64,000 nt of DNA from Erythroxylum novogranatense (GCA_029891385.1 CM057233.1:32098540-32162539); one strand, 5' to 3'; positions 1 through 11,775 are shown, numbered from the stretch's first letter. Numbers and translations: made by a program. The notes: a model not told the origin generated them from the sequence alone.

Positions 1-1
1 T

Positions 2-1812
2 GATTTAGAGCTAGCAGTAGTAATTTTTGCACTGAAAATTTGGAGACATTATTTGTATGGGGTACAGACTAGGATCTACACGGATCACAAGAGCCTTAAG
101 TATTTACTGAGCCAGAAAGAGCTGAATTTGAGGCAGAGAAGGTGGATTGAGTTACTTAGGGACTATGAATTGATGATTGAGTACCATCCAGGCAAGACAA
201 ATGTAGTGGCGGATGCATTGAGTAGGAAGTCATCCCTAGCTCATGTCCAAGCAGTTTACTTGCCTTTGTTGGAACAGATGGCTAAGCTTAAGATAAGCTT
301 GAAGCAGGATAAGTCAGAATGCATTCTTGCTCAGTTCAGGGTGAGGCCGATACTTAGAGAGAAAGTCAAGGAGTTGCAGGAGCAGGATGCAGAATTGAGT
401 AAGCTTCGTGAAGAAATCCAGAATGGCAAGCAGTCTGAAGTGGTAGTGAGAGATGACGGACTTATGGTAGTCGGAAGTAGATTGTGTATTCCGAATGCTA
501 AGGAAGTCAAAGATGAGATCTTGGATGAGGCACATAATGCGCCTTATTCCATGCACCCAGGCAGCACCAGGATGTACAGGGATTTGAAGGAGCATTTCTG
601 GTGGAAAGGCATGAAGAGGGATGTAGCAGAGTATGTGAGCAGATGTCTAGTGTGTCAGCAAGTCAAGGCTGAACACCAAGCACCTTCAGGCATGTTAAGG
701 CCATTGTCCATTCCAGAATGGAAGTGGCAAAGGATCACTATGGATTTTCTGATGGGTTTACCCAGAACTAGTAGGAAGTATGATGCCATATGGGTTATTG
801 TAGATCGGTTAACAAAGTCAGTCCATTTTCTGGCAATTAAGCAGACAGATTCGTTGCAGGTGTTAGCAAAGAAATACATTGATGAGGTAGTGAGGTTGCA
901 TGGAGTTCCAGATTCTATAGTATCTGACAGGGATCCTCGATTTACGTCGAGATTCTGGAATAGTTTGCAGGAAGCTCTAGGGACTAATTTGAGTTTCAGC
1001 ACAGCATTTCATCCTCAGACAGATGGTCAGTCTGAGAGGACCATTCAGACCCTAGAGGGAATGCTCAGAGTGTGTGTCATGGACTTCAAAGGAGCATAGG
1101 ATGAACATTTGCCGTTGGTCGAATTTGCCTATAACAATTCGTACCATTCGAGCATTCAGATGGCTCCTTATGAAGCGTTGTATGGGAGGAGATGCAGGAC
1201 TCCAATATGTTGGGATGAAGAAGGTGAAAGGAAACTGGTAGGACCAGAATTGGTGCAGATGACAGTGGATAAGGTTAGTTTGATCAAGCGTGCTTAAAGG
1301 CGACTTAGGATAGAATGAAGAGTTATGCAGATGCTCACAGGAAGGAGATGAAGTACGTAGTAGGTGACAAAGTATTCCTGAAGACGTCTCCATGGAAGGG
1401 AGTCATGAGGTTTGGCAAGAAAGGCAAGTTAAGCCCTCGGTATGTGGGTCCGTATGAGATTGTAGAGAGGATCGAGCCGTTAGCTTACAGGTTGGCATTG
1501 CCTCCAGAGTTGTCTCAGATCTATGATGTCTTTCATGTTTCCATGTTGAGAAGGTACAGATCAGATCCTTCTCACATTATTTAGACCTCGGAGGTTCAGC
1601 TGAGTGATGATCTGAGCTATGAGGAGATGCCAGTGGCAATTCTGGATAGCAAGTAGAAAGTTCTCAGGAACAAGACAATTCAGCTAGTTAATGTCCTTTG
1701 GAGGAATCATGCAGTTGAAGAGGCGACGTGGGAACCTTTGGATGCAATGCAGGAGAAGTATCCACACCTCTTCAATGAATCAGGTATGAATTTCAAGGAC
1801 GAAATTTCTTAA
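2..1812 (+). pseudogene. Ty3/gypsy pol fragment: RNase H end, integrase, chromodomain-like tail
   Basis: This is the 3' part of a chromovirus-type (Tekay-like) polyprotein; the window edge cuts it inside RNase H, and it is open from base 2. In order it shows the RNase H tail (TDHKSL near nt 80, ADALSR near nt 212), the integrase zinc finger (H residues near nt 530-560, CLVC at nt 643-654) and the integrase core with its D, D and E residues (TMDF near 740, SDRD near 925, QSER near 1030). A C-terminal GPYEI and LPPELS segment and a VEEATWEP chromodomain-like end follow. Breaks: TAG at 1097 where a relative has TGG, a frameshift between about 1290 and 1315, TAG at 1582 and TAG at 1654. The expected stop is TAA at 1810. 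The gene is dead. The family call is by motif; the clade is less certain. Confidence 0.93.
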
Positions 1813-1827
1813 GGGGGGGGGGAGAAA
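1811..1827 (+). other. Polypurine tract (plus-strand primer) of the first gypsy element
   Basis: An A/G-only run with a long G stretch directly abuts the LTR start TGTTAGCCCC. Plus-strand DNA synthesis of LTR retrotransposons is primed from such tracts. It overlaps the end of the pol stop codon, as is usual in this family. Confidence 0.9.
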
Positions 1828-2116
1828 TGTTAGCCCCAAATTTTATTTAAAAAATTAAGCATGATTAGATTAATTGAGTAAGTTATGTTAGCATAAATTG
1901 AGTTGATATTAATTAATTTCTTACAGCATTAAAGAGTTAGGTGGTGAGTTAATGAAATTAAATGTGTTAGTTGGGCCTTAATGAGGTAGGAAAGGAAAAG
2001 AGAATAAGATGGGCTTAAGAGAATAAGTGGGCTTGAGTAGTTAAAGAGGAAATAAGAAGGAAGGAAGGAAGAGAGTTGGGCTTTAGGCCTATGGGCTTAA
2101 GTTATTAAGTAAGTAG

Positions 2117-2124
2117 TATAAAAA
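2117..2124 (+). promoter_or_regulatory. TATA-like box of the LTR promoter
   Basis: TATAAAAA about 290 bp into the LTR, followed by a purine-rich leader (AGAGGAAGAAGAAG type), as expected at the U3/R boundary. Position and sequence only. Confidence 0.5.
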
Positions 2125-2362
2125 GAGAATGAAAGAAGTAAGTTAGTAGAAGAGGATAGGAGGATTTACCAAAATTAGAGGGAGAAGAGAAGGAGTTCGT
2201 AGAAGTGGAGGAAGAAGAAGAAAAACAGAAGAGGCTTGGCTAGGTCTTGAGATTCCAAGAGTTCAAGTAAGTGTTTGAAGAAAGTTCAAGAAGGAAAAGT
2301 GTAGAGGAAGAGCTAAACTACATTTTGAACCAAGAAAATATTGGGTTGAGTCAAGAATCAAG

Positions 2363-3323
2363 GTAAGTCATGAATTCAAGTGTTAATTTTTAGTTGGGTT
2401 TTGGTGTAGAAAGCTTAGAAATGAAGTGGGTTTATTGATTTTAAAGTTAATTTCATGAAAGAGGTTATGTAGAATTTCAATTAAATTTATGTTGAAATGA
2501 GTTTTTATTCCTCTTGAAGTAGAGCAAGAGAGAGGAGAAGAGCAAGGAGAAGAGCACTCCTAAGCAAGGATTAAGCAAGTTATAAGGTGGGTTTCATTTT
2601 TATCTTTATGTTAGTAAGTTCTAAATACTATCTTAACTAAGGAAATTAATGATTTTCAATTACCTTGGGAAGAGCATTGATTGAGTTTTGATTGTGTATA
2701 ATTGATTTATGATTGCCATTATGTGGGAGTTTGATCAATATATGACATTGCTTGATATTGCTTGACAAGTTCATGAATTGAATGAGCATGAATATTAGTG
2801 AAATCATGAAATGTGAGTTAAGCAGGAAATACATTTTTCAAGAATCAGCTATTTGGATGCATGAAAAATCCATTTTCAGAAATCAGCCAGTGGACAAGAA
2901 ACGTCCAGATTTTTTATGGATGAATACATGTTATGTGGGTACTTAAGTCCACCCAGCAGAGTCACGTGCACGTTGACCAGTATAGGCTTCGCCCGCCTGC
3001 CCGATTGTGGCAAGGATGTTCCTTTTTGGACTCCTCAGCATACGACTACACTTGTGTAGTTCGTCAGTTATTGTGAACTTATGTTACCAAACCATCAGCT
3101 GTGTGTTTATGTGTTAGCATGTATTTGCAAGAATGCTAGATGCTTGAATCATTAAAGTTATGCTTTTAGCTTGACGAATTTATGAAATGCAAAATTGTAT
3201 GAATGTTTGATGAGAGATTTGCTAACAGTATGGATAATGAAATAAACTCAGCTTATTTGCATAAATATAAACATGTTACCCACGAGCGTAAGCTCACCCC
3301 CTCCAATTCCGTCCCATCTCCAG
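2363..3323 (+). other. Predicted two-intron leader inside the LTR (type A)
   Basis: Donor AAG|GTAAGT at 2363, acceptor CTCTTGAAG ending at 2519, a 67-nt exon 2520-2586, donor AAG|GTGGGT at 2587, acceptor CCCATCTCCAG ending at 3323. Just before the last acceptor lies CACGAGC-GTAA-GCTCACCCCC, a hairpin plus a C-rich tract. The same order of signals recurs in other LTRs here (28832, 38225, 46974, 51643). Predicted from consensus only; the first acceptor is the weakest call. Confidence 0.45.
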
Positions 3324-3825
3324 GTGAGGAGCACGAGATTGACCATCGAGCTTAAAGGCATTACTCCATAAACGGATAGTTTTTGTATTTCAAGTTGATT
3401 TTGTAAATCAATGCTTTAGATGCATTTTGGGCAATTGATGTTTTTTGCAAGCTTGTATTTTGGGATTTGATGTAGTGGCTTAAAATGCCCTCTAAAGCCT
3501 TGTAATAACTCATATTTTCATATGCATGCAAGAATGTTCAGTTCTAATGTATTTTGTGCAATTCATGCATGTTTTAAAACAATTGCATCATTGTATGGTT
3601 TGAATTTGACAAGAAAGGGGGGAAATGTAATTGTGCTATAGTTTGGACATGATTAGAATGCTAGGAGTGTGTTTTTTCCTTTGAATATTGAATTATTATG
3701 CAGGTTGTAGCATTGGAATGAAGATTTGGGTTAGGAATAAAATAGGGGAGGTGCTGTCCAATTTTCCAGAAATTGGGCAGCAACCTCCATTTGATTTTAG
3801 ACTAGTTTAGAGCTTGAATTGGTTT

Positions 3826-4500
3826 GGATGGTCTTCTTGAAGAATGTATAACATGATTAGAGCTTTCCAACGACATAAAATTTGTCTCAATTGGATTTAG
3901 GATGAAAAAGTTATGAGAGTGGAAAGGTTTCAGCCACTGTTATTAGTCATGAAATTTTGCAGCAACTTTGGAGGGATTTTTAACCCAATTAGAGACTGAT
4001 TTGGTTTTTGCTTTCTCATGAAAAATGTAGATTATCTTTCTATATTTAAAATGAGGTATGATTTGCAATCATCGGAGTTAGGAATAAAAAGATATGAGGT
4101 TAGGAGTGTTGATGATTCATCGCTCATTGTGCCAAATTACTATTCCATTGGTTTTTCATTTAGGCTGAAACGTTAAGTGTGTTTTTACCCTCTTTAATGA
4201 TTGAATTGATTTTTACACTCTTCATGAAACTTGTAGATAATCCTTTCTTCTTTCTAATGAGGTATTCCATGCCTTATTTCGAGTTAGGAGTGAAAAGTTT
4301 TAGGATTTAGAAGACAACAGTTACTGTTCATTACTGTTTCATTGGCTAGTTTTTAGGCTGAACTTTTGGCTGTGTTTTTACCCCTCTAAATGATTGTTTC
4401 GATTTTTGTTCCCTTCATGAAACTTGTAGAGGGCCTTTTCATCTTTCCATGGAGGTATAATATGTTTTATTCGGAGTTAGGAGTAAGAAGCTAGGAGGGT
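3826..4500 (+). repeat. Four diverged units of about 190 bp in the LTR
   Basis: Anchor words of the type TTCATGAAACTTGTAGAT occur near 3835, 4015, 4222 and 4413. Each is followed by a CTTTCC/ATGAGGTAT segment and GAGTTAGGAGT. Units are diverged but in order, at nucleosome-like spacing. Confidence 0.6.
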
Positions 4501-4849
4501 CGGAATTTGGCTAATTACTACTCATTTGTTCATTTTCGATTTTCCTCTTATAACTTTTGCAATTGGTTGAAAATTCTAGAACATGAGTCCGCATTTTGGA
4601 AAATTCTAGCGAAATCAAGGAAGCTCTGATTGAAGTGATTTTTATTGCTGATTTTAGGTTAATTACGATGAATCTTACGAATTTGGTACGAAGGACTTTC
4701 ATTGACTTTATACTTGTATATAGGTATGAGGGTTTTGGGCTAAGTAGTTGGGTTCCGAATTTGGGCCCCAATAATTGTGGTTTTAGAGCAAAAGCAAGAG
4801 TGTTAAGTTATAAGCGGTTGGGGTCCGGTCTACGGATCAGGTTCCGACA

Positions 4850-5350
4850 ACTCATATATGTTTCATTATAATTCCTGATATGCTCGGAATGAATTTTTAC
4901 AGAGTATTAATCCAGTGTCTGTATGTTGGAGTTATTAATTGAAACATGTATCATGGAACATTCACTCAAATAAAGAGTTTATAGTGTTATCATCTCTTAT
5001 AGATGTTTTAAGGAGATTTGGTGATTAAACTGGCGCTAGTAGTTTGATGGACTAGCTACCCATCAAGTCTTAACACTGAGATGAGATCTTATGTATTAAT
5101 CACTATATAAAGTAAAATGAGAGATCTAGAAAAAAAACCAACATAAGGGCAAAACGGTAATTTTATCCTTTGTTGTGTGGATGGCTATAATAAGATTCTA
5201 AATAGGGTTTGCAATTGGACATATTCTCATAATATTTAATAATTCAAGAGTTCAAATAATTGTCTTTAGTGGAATGACATTTAGTTAATAAGCTAGAATT
5301 AATTCCAATGAGATTGAATTAATTCTGGGCTTATTGGAGCTTGAATTATC
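4850..5350. other. Unassigned repeat flank, possibly the left part of a Copia-like LTR
   Basis: AT-rich, with no open frame worth calling. It lies between the gypsy 3' LTR and the - strand LTR insertion at 5356. The segment from about 5118 may join to 10039-11111 across that insertion, because the insertion's TSD shows the two flanks were once continuous. What the joined sequence is remains unresolved. Confidence 0.4.
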
Positions 5351-6491
5351 AAAGTTATTGGAGCTCGATTCGAAGACCAGATCCCAACCGGAAAACAGAA
5401 GCCAGAAATGAACGAAATAACGAAAAGCAAAGCACAATTTGAAGAGGAGATGAAAATACAACGCAGCAAAACAACCCGAACGAGACAAATAGCGAAATGC
5501 GGAAGTCAATAACAAAAACGAACTCGAATCACAAAGAAAAAGAATCGAAAGCGAAGCGAATACTCGAATCGAAATGGAATAATGGAAGTATCGAATGCGA
5601 AACAAAGTACGAATACCAAAATACGGAAGCAAAATACAAATCGGATTAATCAAACCATATGGCAGAGACAAATCAAAGCATAACATATCCGACATCCAAG
5701 AACGATTATCGAAGAAAAACGATCGCGTTGGAAACTTAGACTATCCAAATCCGGTATAATTTTTTTTTCTTTCTTTCTTTTCTTTTTCTTATAACCATCA
5801 TATTCAAACTCATGCCAATCAAATACAAATAATTCCCACTTATGGAAATTCATCCATGTCCAAATCTCAAATTTATCATACTCTTATATACTTGTAAATA
5901 AGTCCAAAACCTTATTTTTATCCCAATTTTACCGAAAATTCGGCAACATAACGGCTACCTTTGACCTAACCCAAAACCTGCAAAGGTTCAAAATACACTT
6001 CTAAAATTCCAATCAATTACACATTCATCAAAATCCACTGGACCCTCCGTCCGAGATCTCAACAGATAAACACAAACCTATTTCTAAACTGCTTCAAATT
6101 GTTATTCATGTCCAACTCATTTCAGTCTTCAATCCATATTCAAAACACATTCTAAATATCCAAAGACTATGAATTCTTCAAGTTAATATAAAAATCATAA
6201 TTAGAAATCATTCATATTCAAATCAGATTCATATCTTTTCATAGTTCATATCCAAACATAACCCAAATTCTATTCATAAACAAATCCCATAATCCATGAA
6301 CCGCATATAAATCCATTTCCATAACACAATTTCTTATACAATTTCAATAATTTCATACACATCATAATTTAATTTCTTACAAATCCTTAATGGCTTTTCA
6401 AGCCATTTACAAACTTATACAAAGATACAAAAACATACACAAATCGAACTGGTGTCCTGACAGTCTTTCATCTGATCTCCCACTCGAATAC

Positions 6492-7420
6492 CTGGAGATG
6501 GGGATGAAAGGGGGGTGAGCTAAAATAGCTCGTGGATAATATGTTTATATATTGAAAAATAAGCAAAATCATATTTAGAAAAACTTTACCATTTATTTCC
6601 AAAATTTCACATTAGAAATTTGGCAAATTTCTTATTTTTTTTACACTTTTCAAAATATTGCCAAAACAAATGCAATCACTCTTTCGTTGAAAAACCACCA
6701 TAAGTTATTTCTCAAAATTTTCACATTTTGTTTTTAAGATGATGCAATGCAACGCACTTATAAACAGAACGAAACACACAAAACACATCAAATAGTCTAG
6801 TTCGGTCCAACGAGCGTCTTTGCACATTCTCAAGATAGCGGTCTGTGCGGTAAGTGAATGAAACGTACTACACTTTCCTGCATAGCGGTCCAGTGTAGCC
6901 GTGAAGGGAATCTGAAATCGGAGTTCCTATGCCACTAGCGGGCAGCCCGGAGAAGGCTTTAAACAAATAGAGACATTGCACTGACTCACAAGGACCTGAC
7001 CAAACCTACATAACACATAAGCGAAAGCGGAAATTCGAATTGCCTGAAGGCCCTTTTCAAAATCTTGATTTTCTTGAAATTTTTCATATTTCCACATAAT
7101 TCCCACATACAAATCAAATTGCCCGAAGGCACATTTTGAAACTTGATTTTATACCTTCACATAAGGCATACAATTCAATCAATTCAATAATGCAACAAAC
7201 ATAGCAATTATCAAAACATTCATATATAATGATGCAAATTTGTTCAAAACACATTCGGAAATCATAAGTCCACTATTAACCAACATTTTTCAAACATTTA
7301 CGAAAACGATAATTTATCAAAAATCCAAGTTTTGCTTTCTTTAATTTTTCAAAATTGTTTTCTTTAATATTTCAAACATTGCATATTGCTTACAAATCAA
7401 ATTATAAATATGCTACCCAC
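6492..7420 (-). other. Predicted LTR leader intron (type A)
   Basis: On the - strand a GAG|GTGGGTAG donor at 7420 leads to a CCCCATCTCCAG acceptor ending at 6492. GAGCTATTTTAGCTCACCCCCC (hairpin plus C tract) lies about 30 nt before the acceptor. The interior carries the CTGCCCGCTAGTGGC-type block shared with the other type A LTRs. A TTGCTTTAG acceptor near 7495 could open a small upstream exon of about 73 nt. Confidence 0.45.
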
Positions 7421-8266
7421 CTCGAATCGATACTAGAGACTTGTTCCAAGCTTCAATTTGGCCATAAATTTCTTCCTTCCAATTTAACATTCCCTAAAGC
7501 AATTTCATCAAAATTCAACCTCATAAATAACTTAATCCTTAAAATTGATGTCATAATTCATAAATTCATACTAATTCCAATATATTTAAATCACCAATTT
7601 CTAAAATCCCCAAATTTCAAATTTGACCTAAACCGATTCACTCAAATTCAATATCATATTTAACTTAATTTCTCAAATTGAGCTTAGCAAACATTAATTC
7701 CTCACATATTCAAGCTATCTGAATCTCTAATTTTCAAAAACCCTAATTTTCAAAATTGGCCTAAATCAATTCATCCAAATTCAATATCATAAATCTCATA
7801 ATGCTTAAAATTTGATATCATAATTCACCAATCCATCATATTCTCTATAATTCTAAGCCAATAATTCATAAAATCCTCAAACATTAAATATAACATAAAC
7901 CTAAGTCACAATTTACCAAAATTAATTCACTTAATCATGAAATCTTTCAAAATAAATCATGGAATTAACAAACCCACCACCTTTTCCATATTTCTAAACA
8001 AAAAAATCACTAAAAACTCAAAGCTCAAATTTTTCCCTTACCTTTTTCTCCTTCAAATTTCGGATTTATCAAGCCCCATGGGAAGCTTTCAAGTTTTTTC
8101 CACCTTTTTCCTTTGAAACCAAGCAAAACTTAAGCTAGAACCCAAAAAAATTTTCAAAAACCCTTACTTTTTGTCTTCTCCATCGCCATCACCGAAGCTC
8201 TACTCTCCTTTCTTCTTATTTTCTTCTTTTCTTCTCAAACCTTCTAGCTTTCTCTACTCTCCTTTC

Positions 8267-8283
8267 TCTATGATACCATCTAT
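8267..8283 (-). other. Internal primer-binding-site-like word after an LTR-like end
   Basis: On the - strand an LTR-type end CCCAACA is followed by a 4-nt spacer and TGGTATCATAGAG. This resembles the initiator-tRNA primer site TGGTATCAGAGC with a changed base. The same spacer length is seen at the true primer site at 42941. It sits inside the element, not at its edge. Confidence 0.65.
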
Positions 8284-8913
8284 GTTGGGACCCAATCCGG
8301 GAACCGGATCCCAACCGAAAAGTAGGAACGGATACGAAGAACGAGGCGAATTCAAATAGGATAAATTGAATTTGATAATGACAAACAAAGCGAAAGCGGA
8401 AGCAAAGCGAATGCAAATTGAAAACAGAATCGAAAGAAGCAAATTGAGACGGTTACAATCAAAGGCACAACAGAGACGGATCGAATTCAAACTTACAATC
8501 AAACTATACAAATGAAGCCAAATTGAATAGCATAACAAATGTCCGACTTCCATGAATACAATACAAAGACAACAAAGATCGCGTTGGAAACCTAGACTAA
8601 GATATATCCGAAATCCGGTATAATTTTTTTTCTTTTTCTTATATTCACCTTTATTCGAACTATGGCAAATCAAATACAATGAATTCCCACTTTTGGAAAT
8701 TCATTCTCATGCAAATCTCAAAACTTAAATCATATTCTTATAAATCCATACAAATCCCCAAATTACAATTTTATCCCAAATTTTATCGAAAATTCGACAG
8801 CATAACGACTGCATTTATCCTAACCCAAAAATTGCACACTAATCCGAACTTCCATTCATAAATTAAAAATCTTAGGGGCAAAATTGAAATTTACTTTCTT
8901 CACAAAGAAATCA

Positions 8914-9030
8914 AAACGGCGCCGTATAGCATGCGGAGGAAACGGCGTCGCAAAAGGAGAAACGAGCACGCACAGAGGAGAAGAAAAAAATGAAACGACG
9001 CCGTGCTGAAGAGAAGAAAACGACGTCGTT
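8914..9030. repeat. Palindrome cluster ACGGCGCCGT / ACGACGTCGT
   Basis: CpG-rich 10-mers: ACGGCGCCGT at 8916, ACGGCGTCG at 8942, ACGACGCCGT at 8995 and ACGACGTCGT at 9020. Two are perfect palindromes and two are one base off. Pitch is about 26 or twice that. They stand out against AT-rich surroundings. Confidence 0.75.
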
Positions 9031-9039
9031 CGCGGAAGC

Positions 9040-9155
9040 GCCCGAGTGTGCAGGGCAAGGGCTCGCTCGCCCTCGCGAGGCGATGCGTAGCCCTAGCGAC
9101 GGCGAGCTGGACGCTCGCCCACGCGAGGGCGATGCGTCGCCCTAGCGACGACGAT
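9040..9155. repeat. GC-rich palindrome pair GGGCGATGCGTCGCCC type, 48-bp pitch
   Basis: Two units of about 28 bp begin at 9073 and 9121, exactly 48 bp apart, each centred on GGCGATGCG(T)CGCCC-like arms. A decayed third unit (GGGCAAGGGCTCGCTCGCCC) lies just upstream. The same core and the same 48-bp pitch occur in the unrelated LTR at 24092-24215. Confidence 0.75.
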
Positions 9156-9284
9156 ATGTCATTTTCATTTTTTCATTTTTTTCGTTTTTTTTTTCACTTA
9201 ATAAAACTTAATATTTCCAAAATTCTTATCTCTTGATCCCGAACTCCAAATTTAACAAACTTGGTCTCTATGGAAAGCTTAAAG

Positions 9285-9860
9285 GAAGCTCTACAATTTT
9301 CATAAGAACTCCACAACCAATTCCATCTCTAAAAGAATAAATTTTCTATTCAAAGATTTTGTCCAAATTAATATTTCATAAACTATAACTCAACTTGGAA
9401 AATTCATATCTTTCAACTCCAAAACCCAATCATGTCACATTTTATATCGATGCGAAGATCAGAAAGTCGCCTACAACTTTTATGAAGAACACAGAAATCA
9501 ATTTGACCTCTAAGGAAGTCAAGTTTTTAGTCAAACATTCTATCCTCTAATAATCATGCTAAAATCATAACAAAAACTTGTAAAAATCATAACTTATTAT
9601 TCCTTGATCGAAAAATTGCATACTTTATATCAAAGTAAAGATCAAATCACATTCTTCAACTTTCATGAATAACTCCAAGGCTAAATTAACCTTTAACTAG
9701 GTAAATTTTTCCAGTCAAAGCTTTAGTCATAACATAAGTCAACCCTAACACACTTAAACTTTGACTAATCATAACTTTCATTCCCGATATCGAAACATTG
9801 CAAACTTTATGGCGACAGAAAGCTCTTAACATAAACTACAAATTTCCTGTAGACCATTTT
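9285..9860 (-). repeat. Units of about 180 bp with a CTACAACTTTTATGAAG anchor
   Basis: Anchor words of the AACTTTCATGAA type (top strand) occur near 9290, 9470, 9655 and 9832. On the - strand they read as the same TTCATGAAAGTTGTAG word seen in the other LTRs. Confidence 0.55.
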
Positions 9861-10038
9861 CTCAAATTCTGCCTAAATCAAAAGTCAACCCTCTAAGGTC
9901 AAAAAGTCAAACTTTTCACAATTTTTCATATTTTCACTCTTTTTCTCTTTAATTCTTGTTTTTCAACTCTATTTCAATCAACACCTTCACTTTTGAATAT
10001 TTCTTATTTTTACTAAAAAATCGGGGTCTAACAAAAGT

Positions 10039-11111
10039 CCAATAAGATTCCCTACTTCGCTTTAAGAAAGGTTATCAAGCCAAGTAAGAAATATAAATGG
10101 AGGTTAATTAGAAGCCCATAATTGAATCTTGGGCTTGGTCTAATTAAAGAAGCCCAAATGTACATTTAGTAATGGGCTTGGTTTTTGGTTTTTGGTTTAA
10201 TGTAATTAATTAGATTAAAAAAAATTTTAAGAAGAAGATAGCAATTTCGGTTATTCCTAGGTTAAATGTGTAACCACACATTTGACATTAAAATGCTAAA
10301 TAAAAATGGTCTTTATTATGGTTAATCATCATTAAATGGAGTTATGAACTTACCATTAAATGGTTTAATGGTTGTCTTTTAATGTTGGCTTGTAACCTAT
10401 TTGCATTCATTAGATTAAAGATGAAAGATATACATTAGATGGACCATCTTCCTTCTTTCTTCTTGTAAAATTTGAAATTGGGTATTGAATTTTAGGTTAT
10501 GGTCTTTTCAAATAGTCATCATAAAGATAAATGAAGATAATCTCATTTATTGGCTATTTTATGAGTGATTAATGAAAGAAGTGATGCATTTGATGCCTCT
10601 CTCCTTCCATCCATGCATATCTGAAATTGGTAGGCAAGAAAGAGTTCGGCATGTTCTTTACACCTTCTCTCCTTTCATGAAAGATAGAATCGAAAATACC
10701 AATTGAAAGAGTTTCAATTTTGCTTCTTCTTCTAAGAAAATCTCCTCCAAACATTTCTTCTCCTTTCCCACCAAAGGATTTTGTTAACCTAATTGTCCTT
10801 GAAGAACAGGTGGTAAATCTAATTGGTTGAGGATACTACAACAAGGAGAAAGTAGATTGCTAAAGGAAAAGAGTCAAAGGCAAAGGATTTGGATACGAAG
10901 AAGGAGAGTATAAAATGAGGATTTAAAGTCTATGCGAAGGAGTCGATAATACTCCTGATCTTGTTTATATTTTATTATCCTTATACCATATCATGTATGG
11001 ATTAGCATGTTGATTTGGATTTTTTCCTTTCGCTGCAAGTAATGATTTCTTAAAAGTTTTGAAATCTACCGTTTGTCCAAAGAAAGCATGTTTTCTTTTT
11101 CCGATCCAACA
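10039..11111. mobile_element. Unassigned repeat, possibly the right part of a Copia-like solo LTR
   Basis: The tail has TTTTTCCTTTCGCTGCAAG and ends CCGATCCAACA, a form common near the 3' ends of plant Copia LTRs. No primer site follows. If it joins the sequence left of 5351, the LTR would be about 1.3 kb from a TG near 5118. I could not find a matching TSD (TAAAA left, AAAAT right), so boundaries are tentative. Confidence 0.3.
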
Positions 11112-11380
11112 AAAATAAGTGAAGGTGATCCTGTGCCCTAGCAATACGTTGACTTTTTCAAAGGTTTTGCCAAGGAGGTGGGTGATAACCTCTCCAAGGC
11201 CTGATTAAAGTAGATATGTACTTATCTGGCGTTACTGCTTACTATAAAATAATTTCCCCTTGAAGTTGGAGATTTATGCATCTGCTCTCAGGACATGCAT
11301 GCGTGGTTGCATGGAATTTGTGGTTGAATGCTCAACAAGTACCTCTACCTTTTTATTTCTGCTTCTTAATTTTTAGTTAA
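11112..11380. other. Unassigned sequence
   Basis: About 270 bp with near-normal base composition and one short open stretch that could be an old gene fragment. I recognise no family, and see no splice or repeat structure I would defend. Confidence 0.3.
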
Positions 11381-11381
11381 G

Positions 11382-11775
11382 AAGCATATATAGACAAGGA
11401 CACAGACACGGACATGCGACACAACACGGACACGAACACAACAACTTTTATAATTTGGTGGACACGGACACGGCATATATATATATTACAAAATTTAGAA
11501 TTAAGAAAAAAAATTAGAATTCATAATATGATGTATATTAATTGATGTGTCTCAAGACTTCCAACATCTTGATAATTCATACATATATGGTATTTTATAA
11601 GCTCATCTCAAAAAACATGGAGCATATATTCCATGAAGCATATATTCTATTAAGTCGTGTCCAAGCGCTCTCCAGACATGTCCGAGTGTGTCCACCGCGT
11701 GTGAGGGGGTGTCCGACAAGGACACGTGTCCGACACGCTGACACAACTCCATTTTTCTGTGTTCGTGCTTCATAG
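11382..11775. repeat. Inverted repeat with GACACGGACACG arms, MITE-like
   Basis: The left arm (about 11396-11475) repeats GACACGGACACG; the right arm (about 11660-11745) repeats its complement and includes the palindrome GGACACGTGTCC. Outer words GAAGCA and TGCTTC could be terminal inverted repeats. No TSD is identified and no open frame is supported. It could be a foldback or MITE, or another LTR palindrome array whose LTR is not recognised. Confidence 0.45.

Larger units (their letters stand above)
1828..4849 (+). mobile_element. 3' LTR of the first gypsy element (type A leader)
   Basis: The start is fixed by the polypurine tract and TGTTAGCCCC. The end is fixed by matching the terminus of the solo LTR at 46974-49495: both end in a block holding TTGGGGTCCGGTCT and then CCGACA. 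The 5' LTR lies left of the window, so no TSD can be confirmed (right flank ACTCA). Contents: TATA-like box at 2117, purine-rich leader, predicted introns, and four units of about 190 bp. Its central GGGGAGGTGCTGTCC word recurs in the - strand LTR at 51643-55350, which fits their related pol genes. Confidence 0.85.
5356..10033 (-). mobile_element. Solo or collapsed LTR element, 4.7 kb, TSD AAAGT
   Basis: Reading on the - strand it starts TGTTAGACCCCGA at 10033 and ends at 5356 in CCAATA, where relatives have CCAACA. The 5-bp repeat AAAGT flanks it at 5351-5355 and 10034-10038, so it is one insertion event. It carries two LTR-terminus-like segments: 8283-8900 and 5356-6000 both hold AACGCGATC and a CCGG/TATACCGG block, and the first ends CCCAACA followed by a primer-site-like word. 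Either it is a 5' LTR and 3' LTR fused by a large deletion, or one LTR with a duplicated terminus. No coding sequence remains. Confidence 0.85.

Noticed and set aside
3600..3640. AAGAAAGGGGGGAAATGTA, resembling a polypurine tract followed by an LTR start
   Set aside because: It is inside an LTR whose outer ends are fixed by homology at 1828 and 4849; no terminal repeat starts here.
5285..5695. 136-residue - strand frame
   Set aside because: Lies across the end of the - strand LTR and its flank; no family resemblance.
11130..11340. Short open stretch that looks mildly protein-like
   Set aside because: Too short, no recognised family and no splice context; kept only as unassigned.
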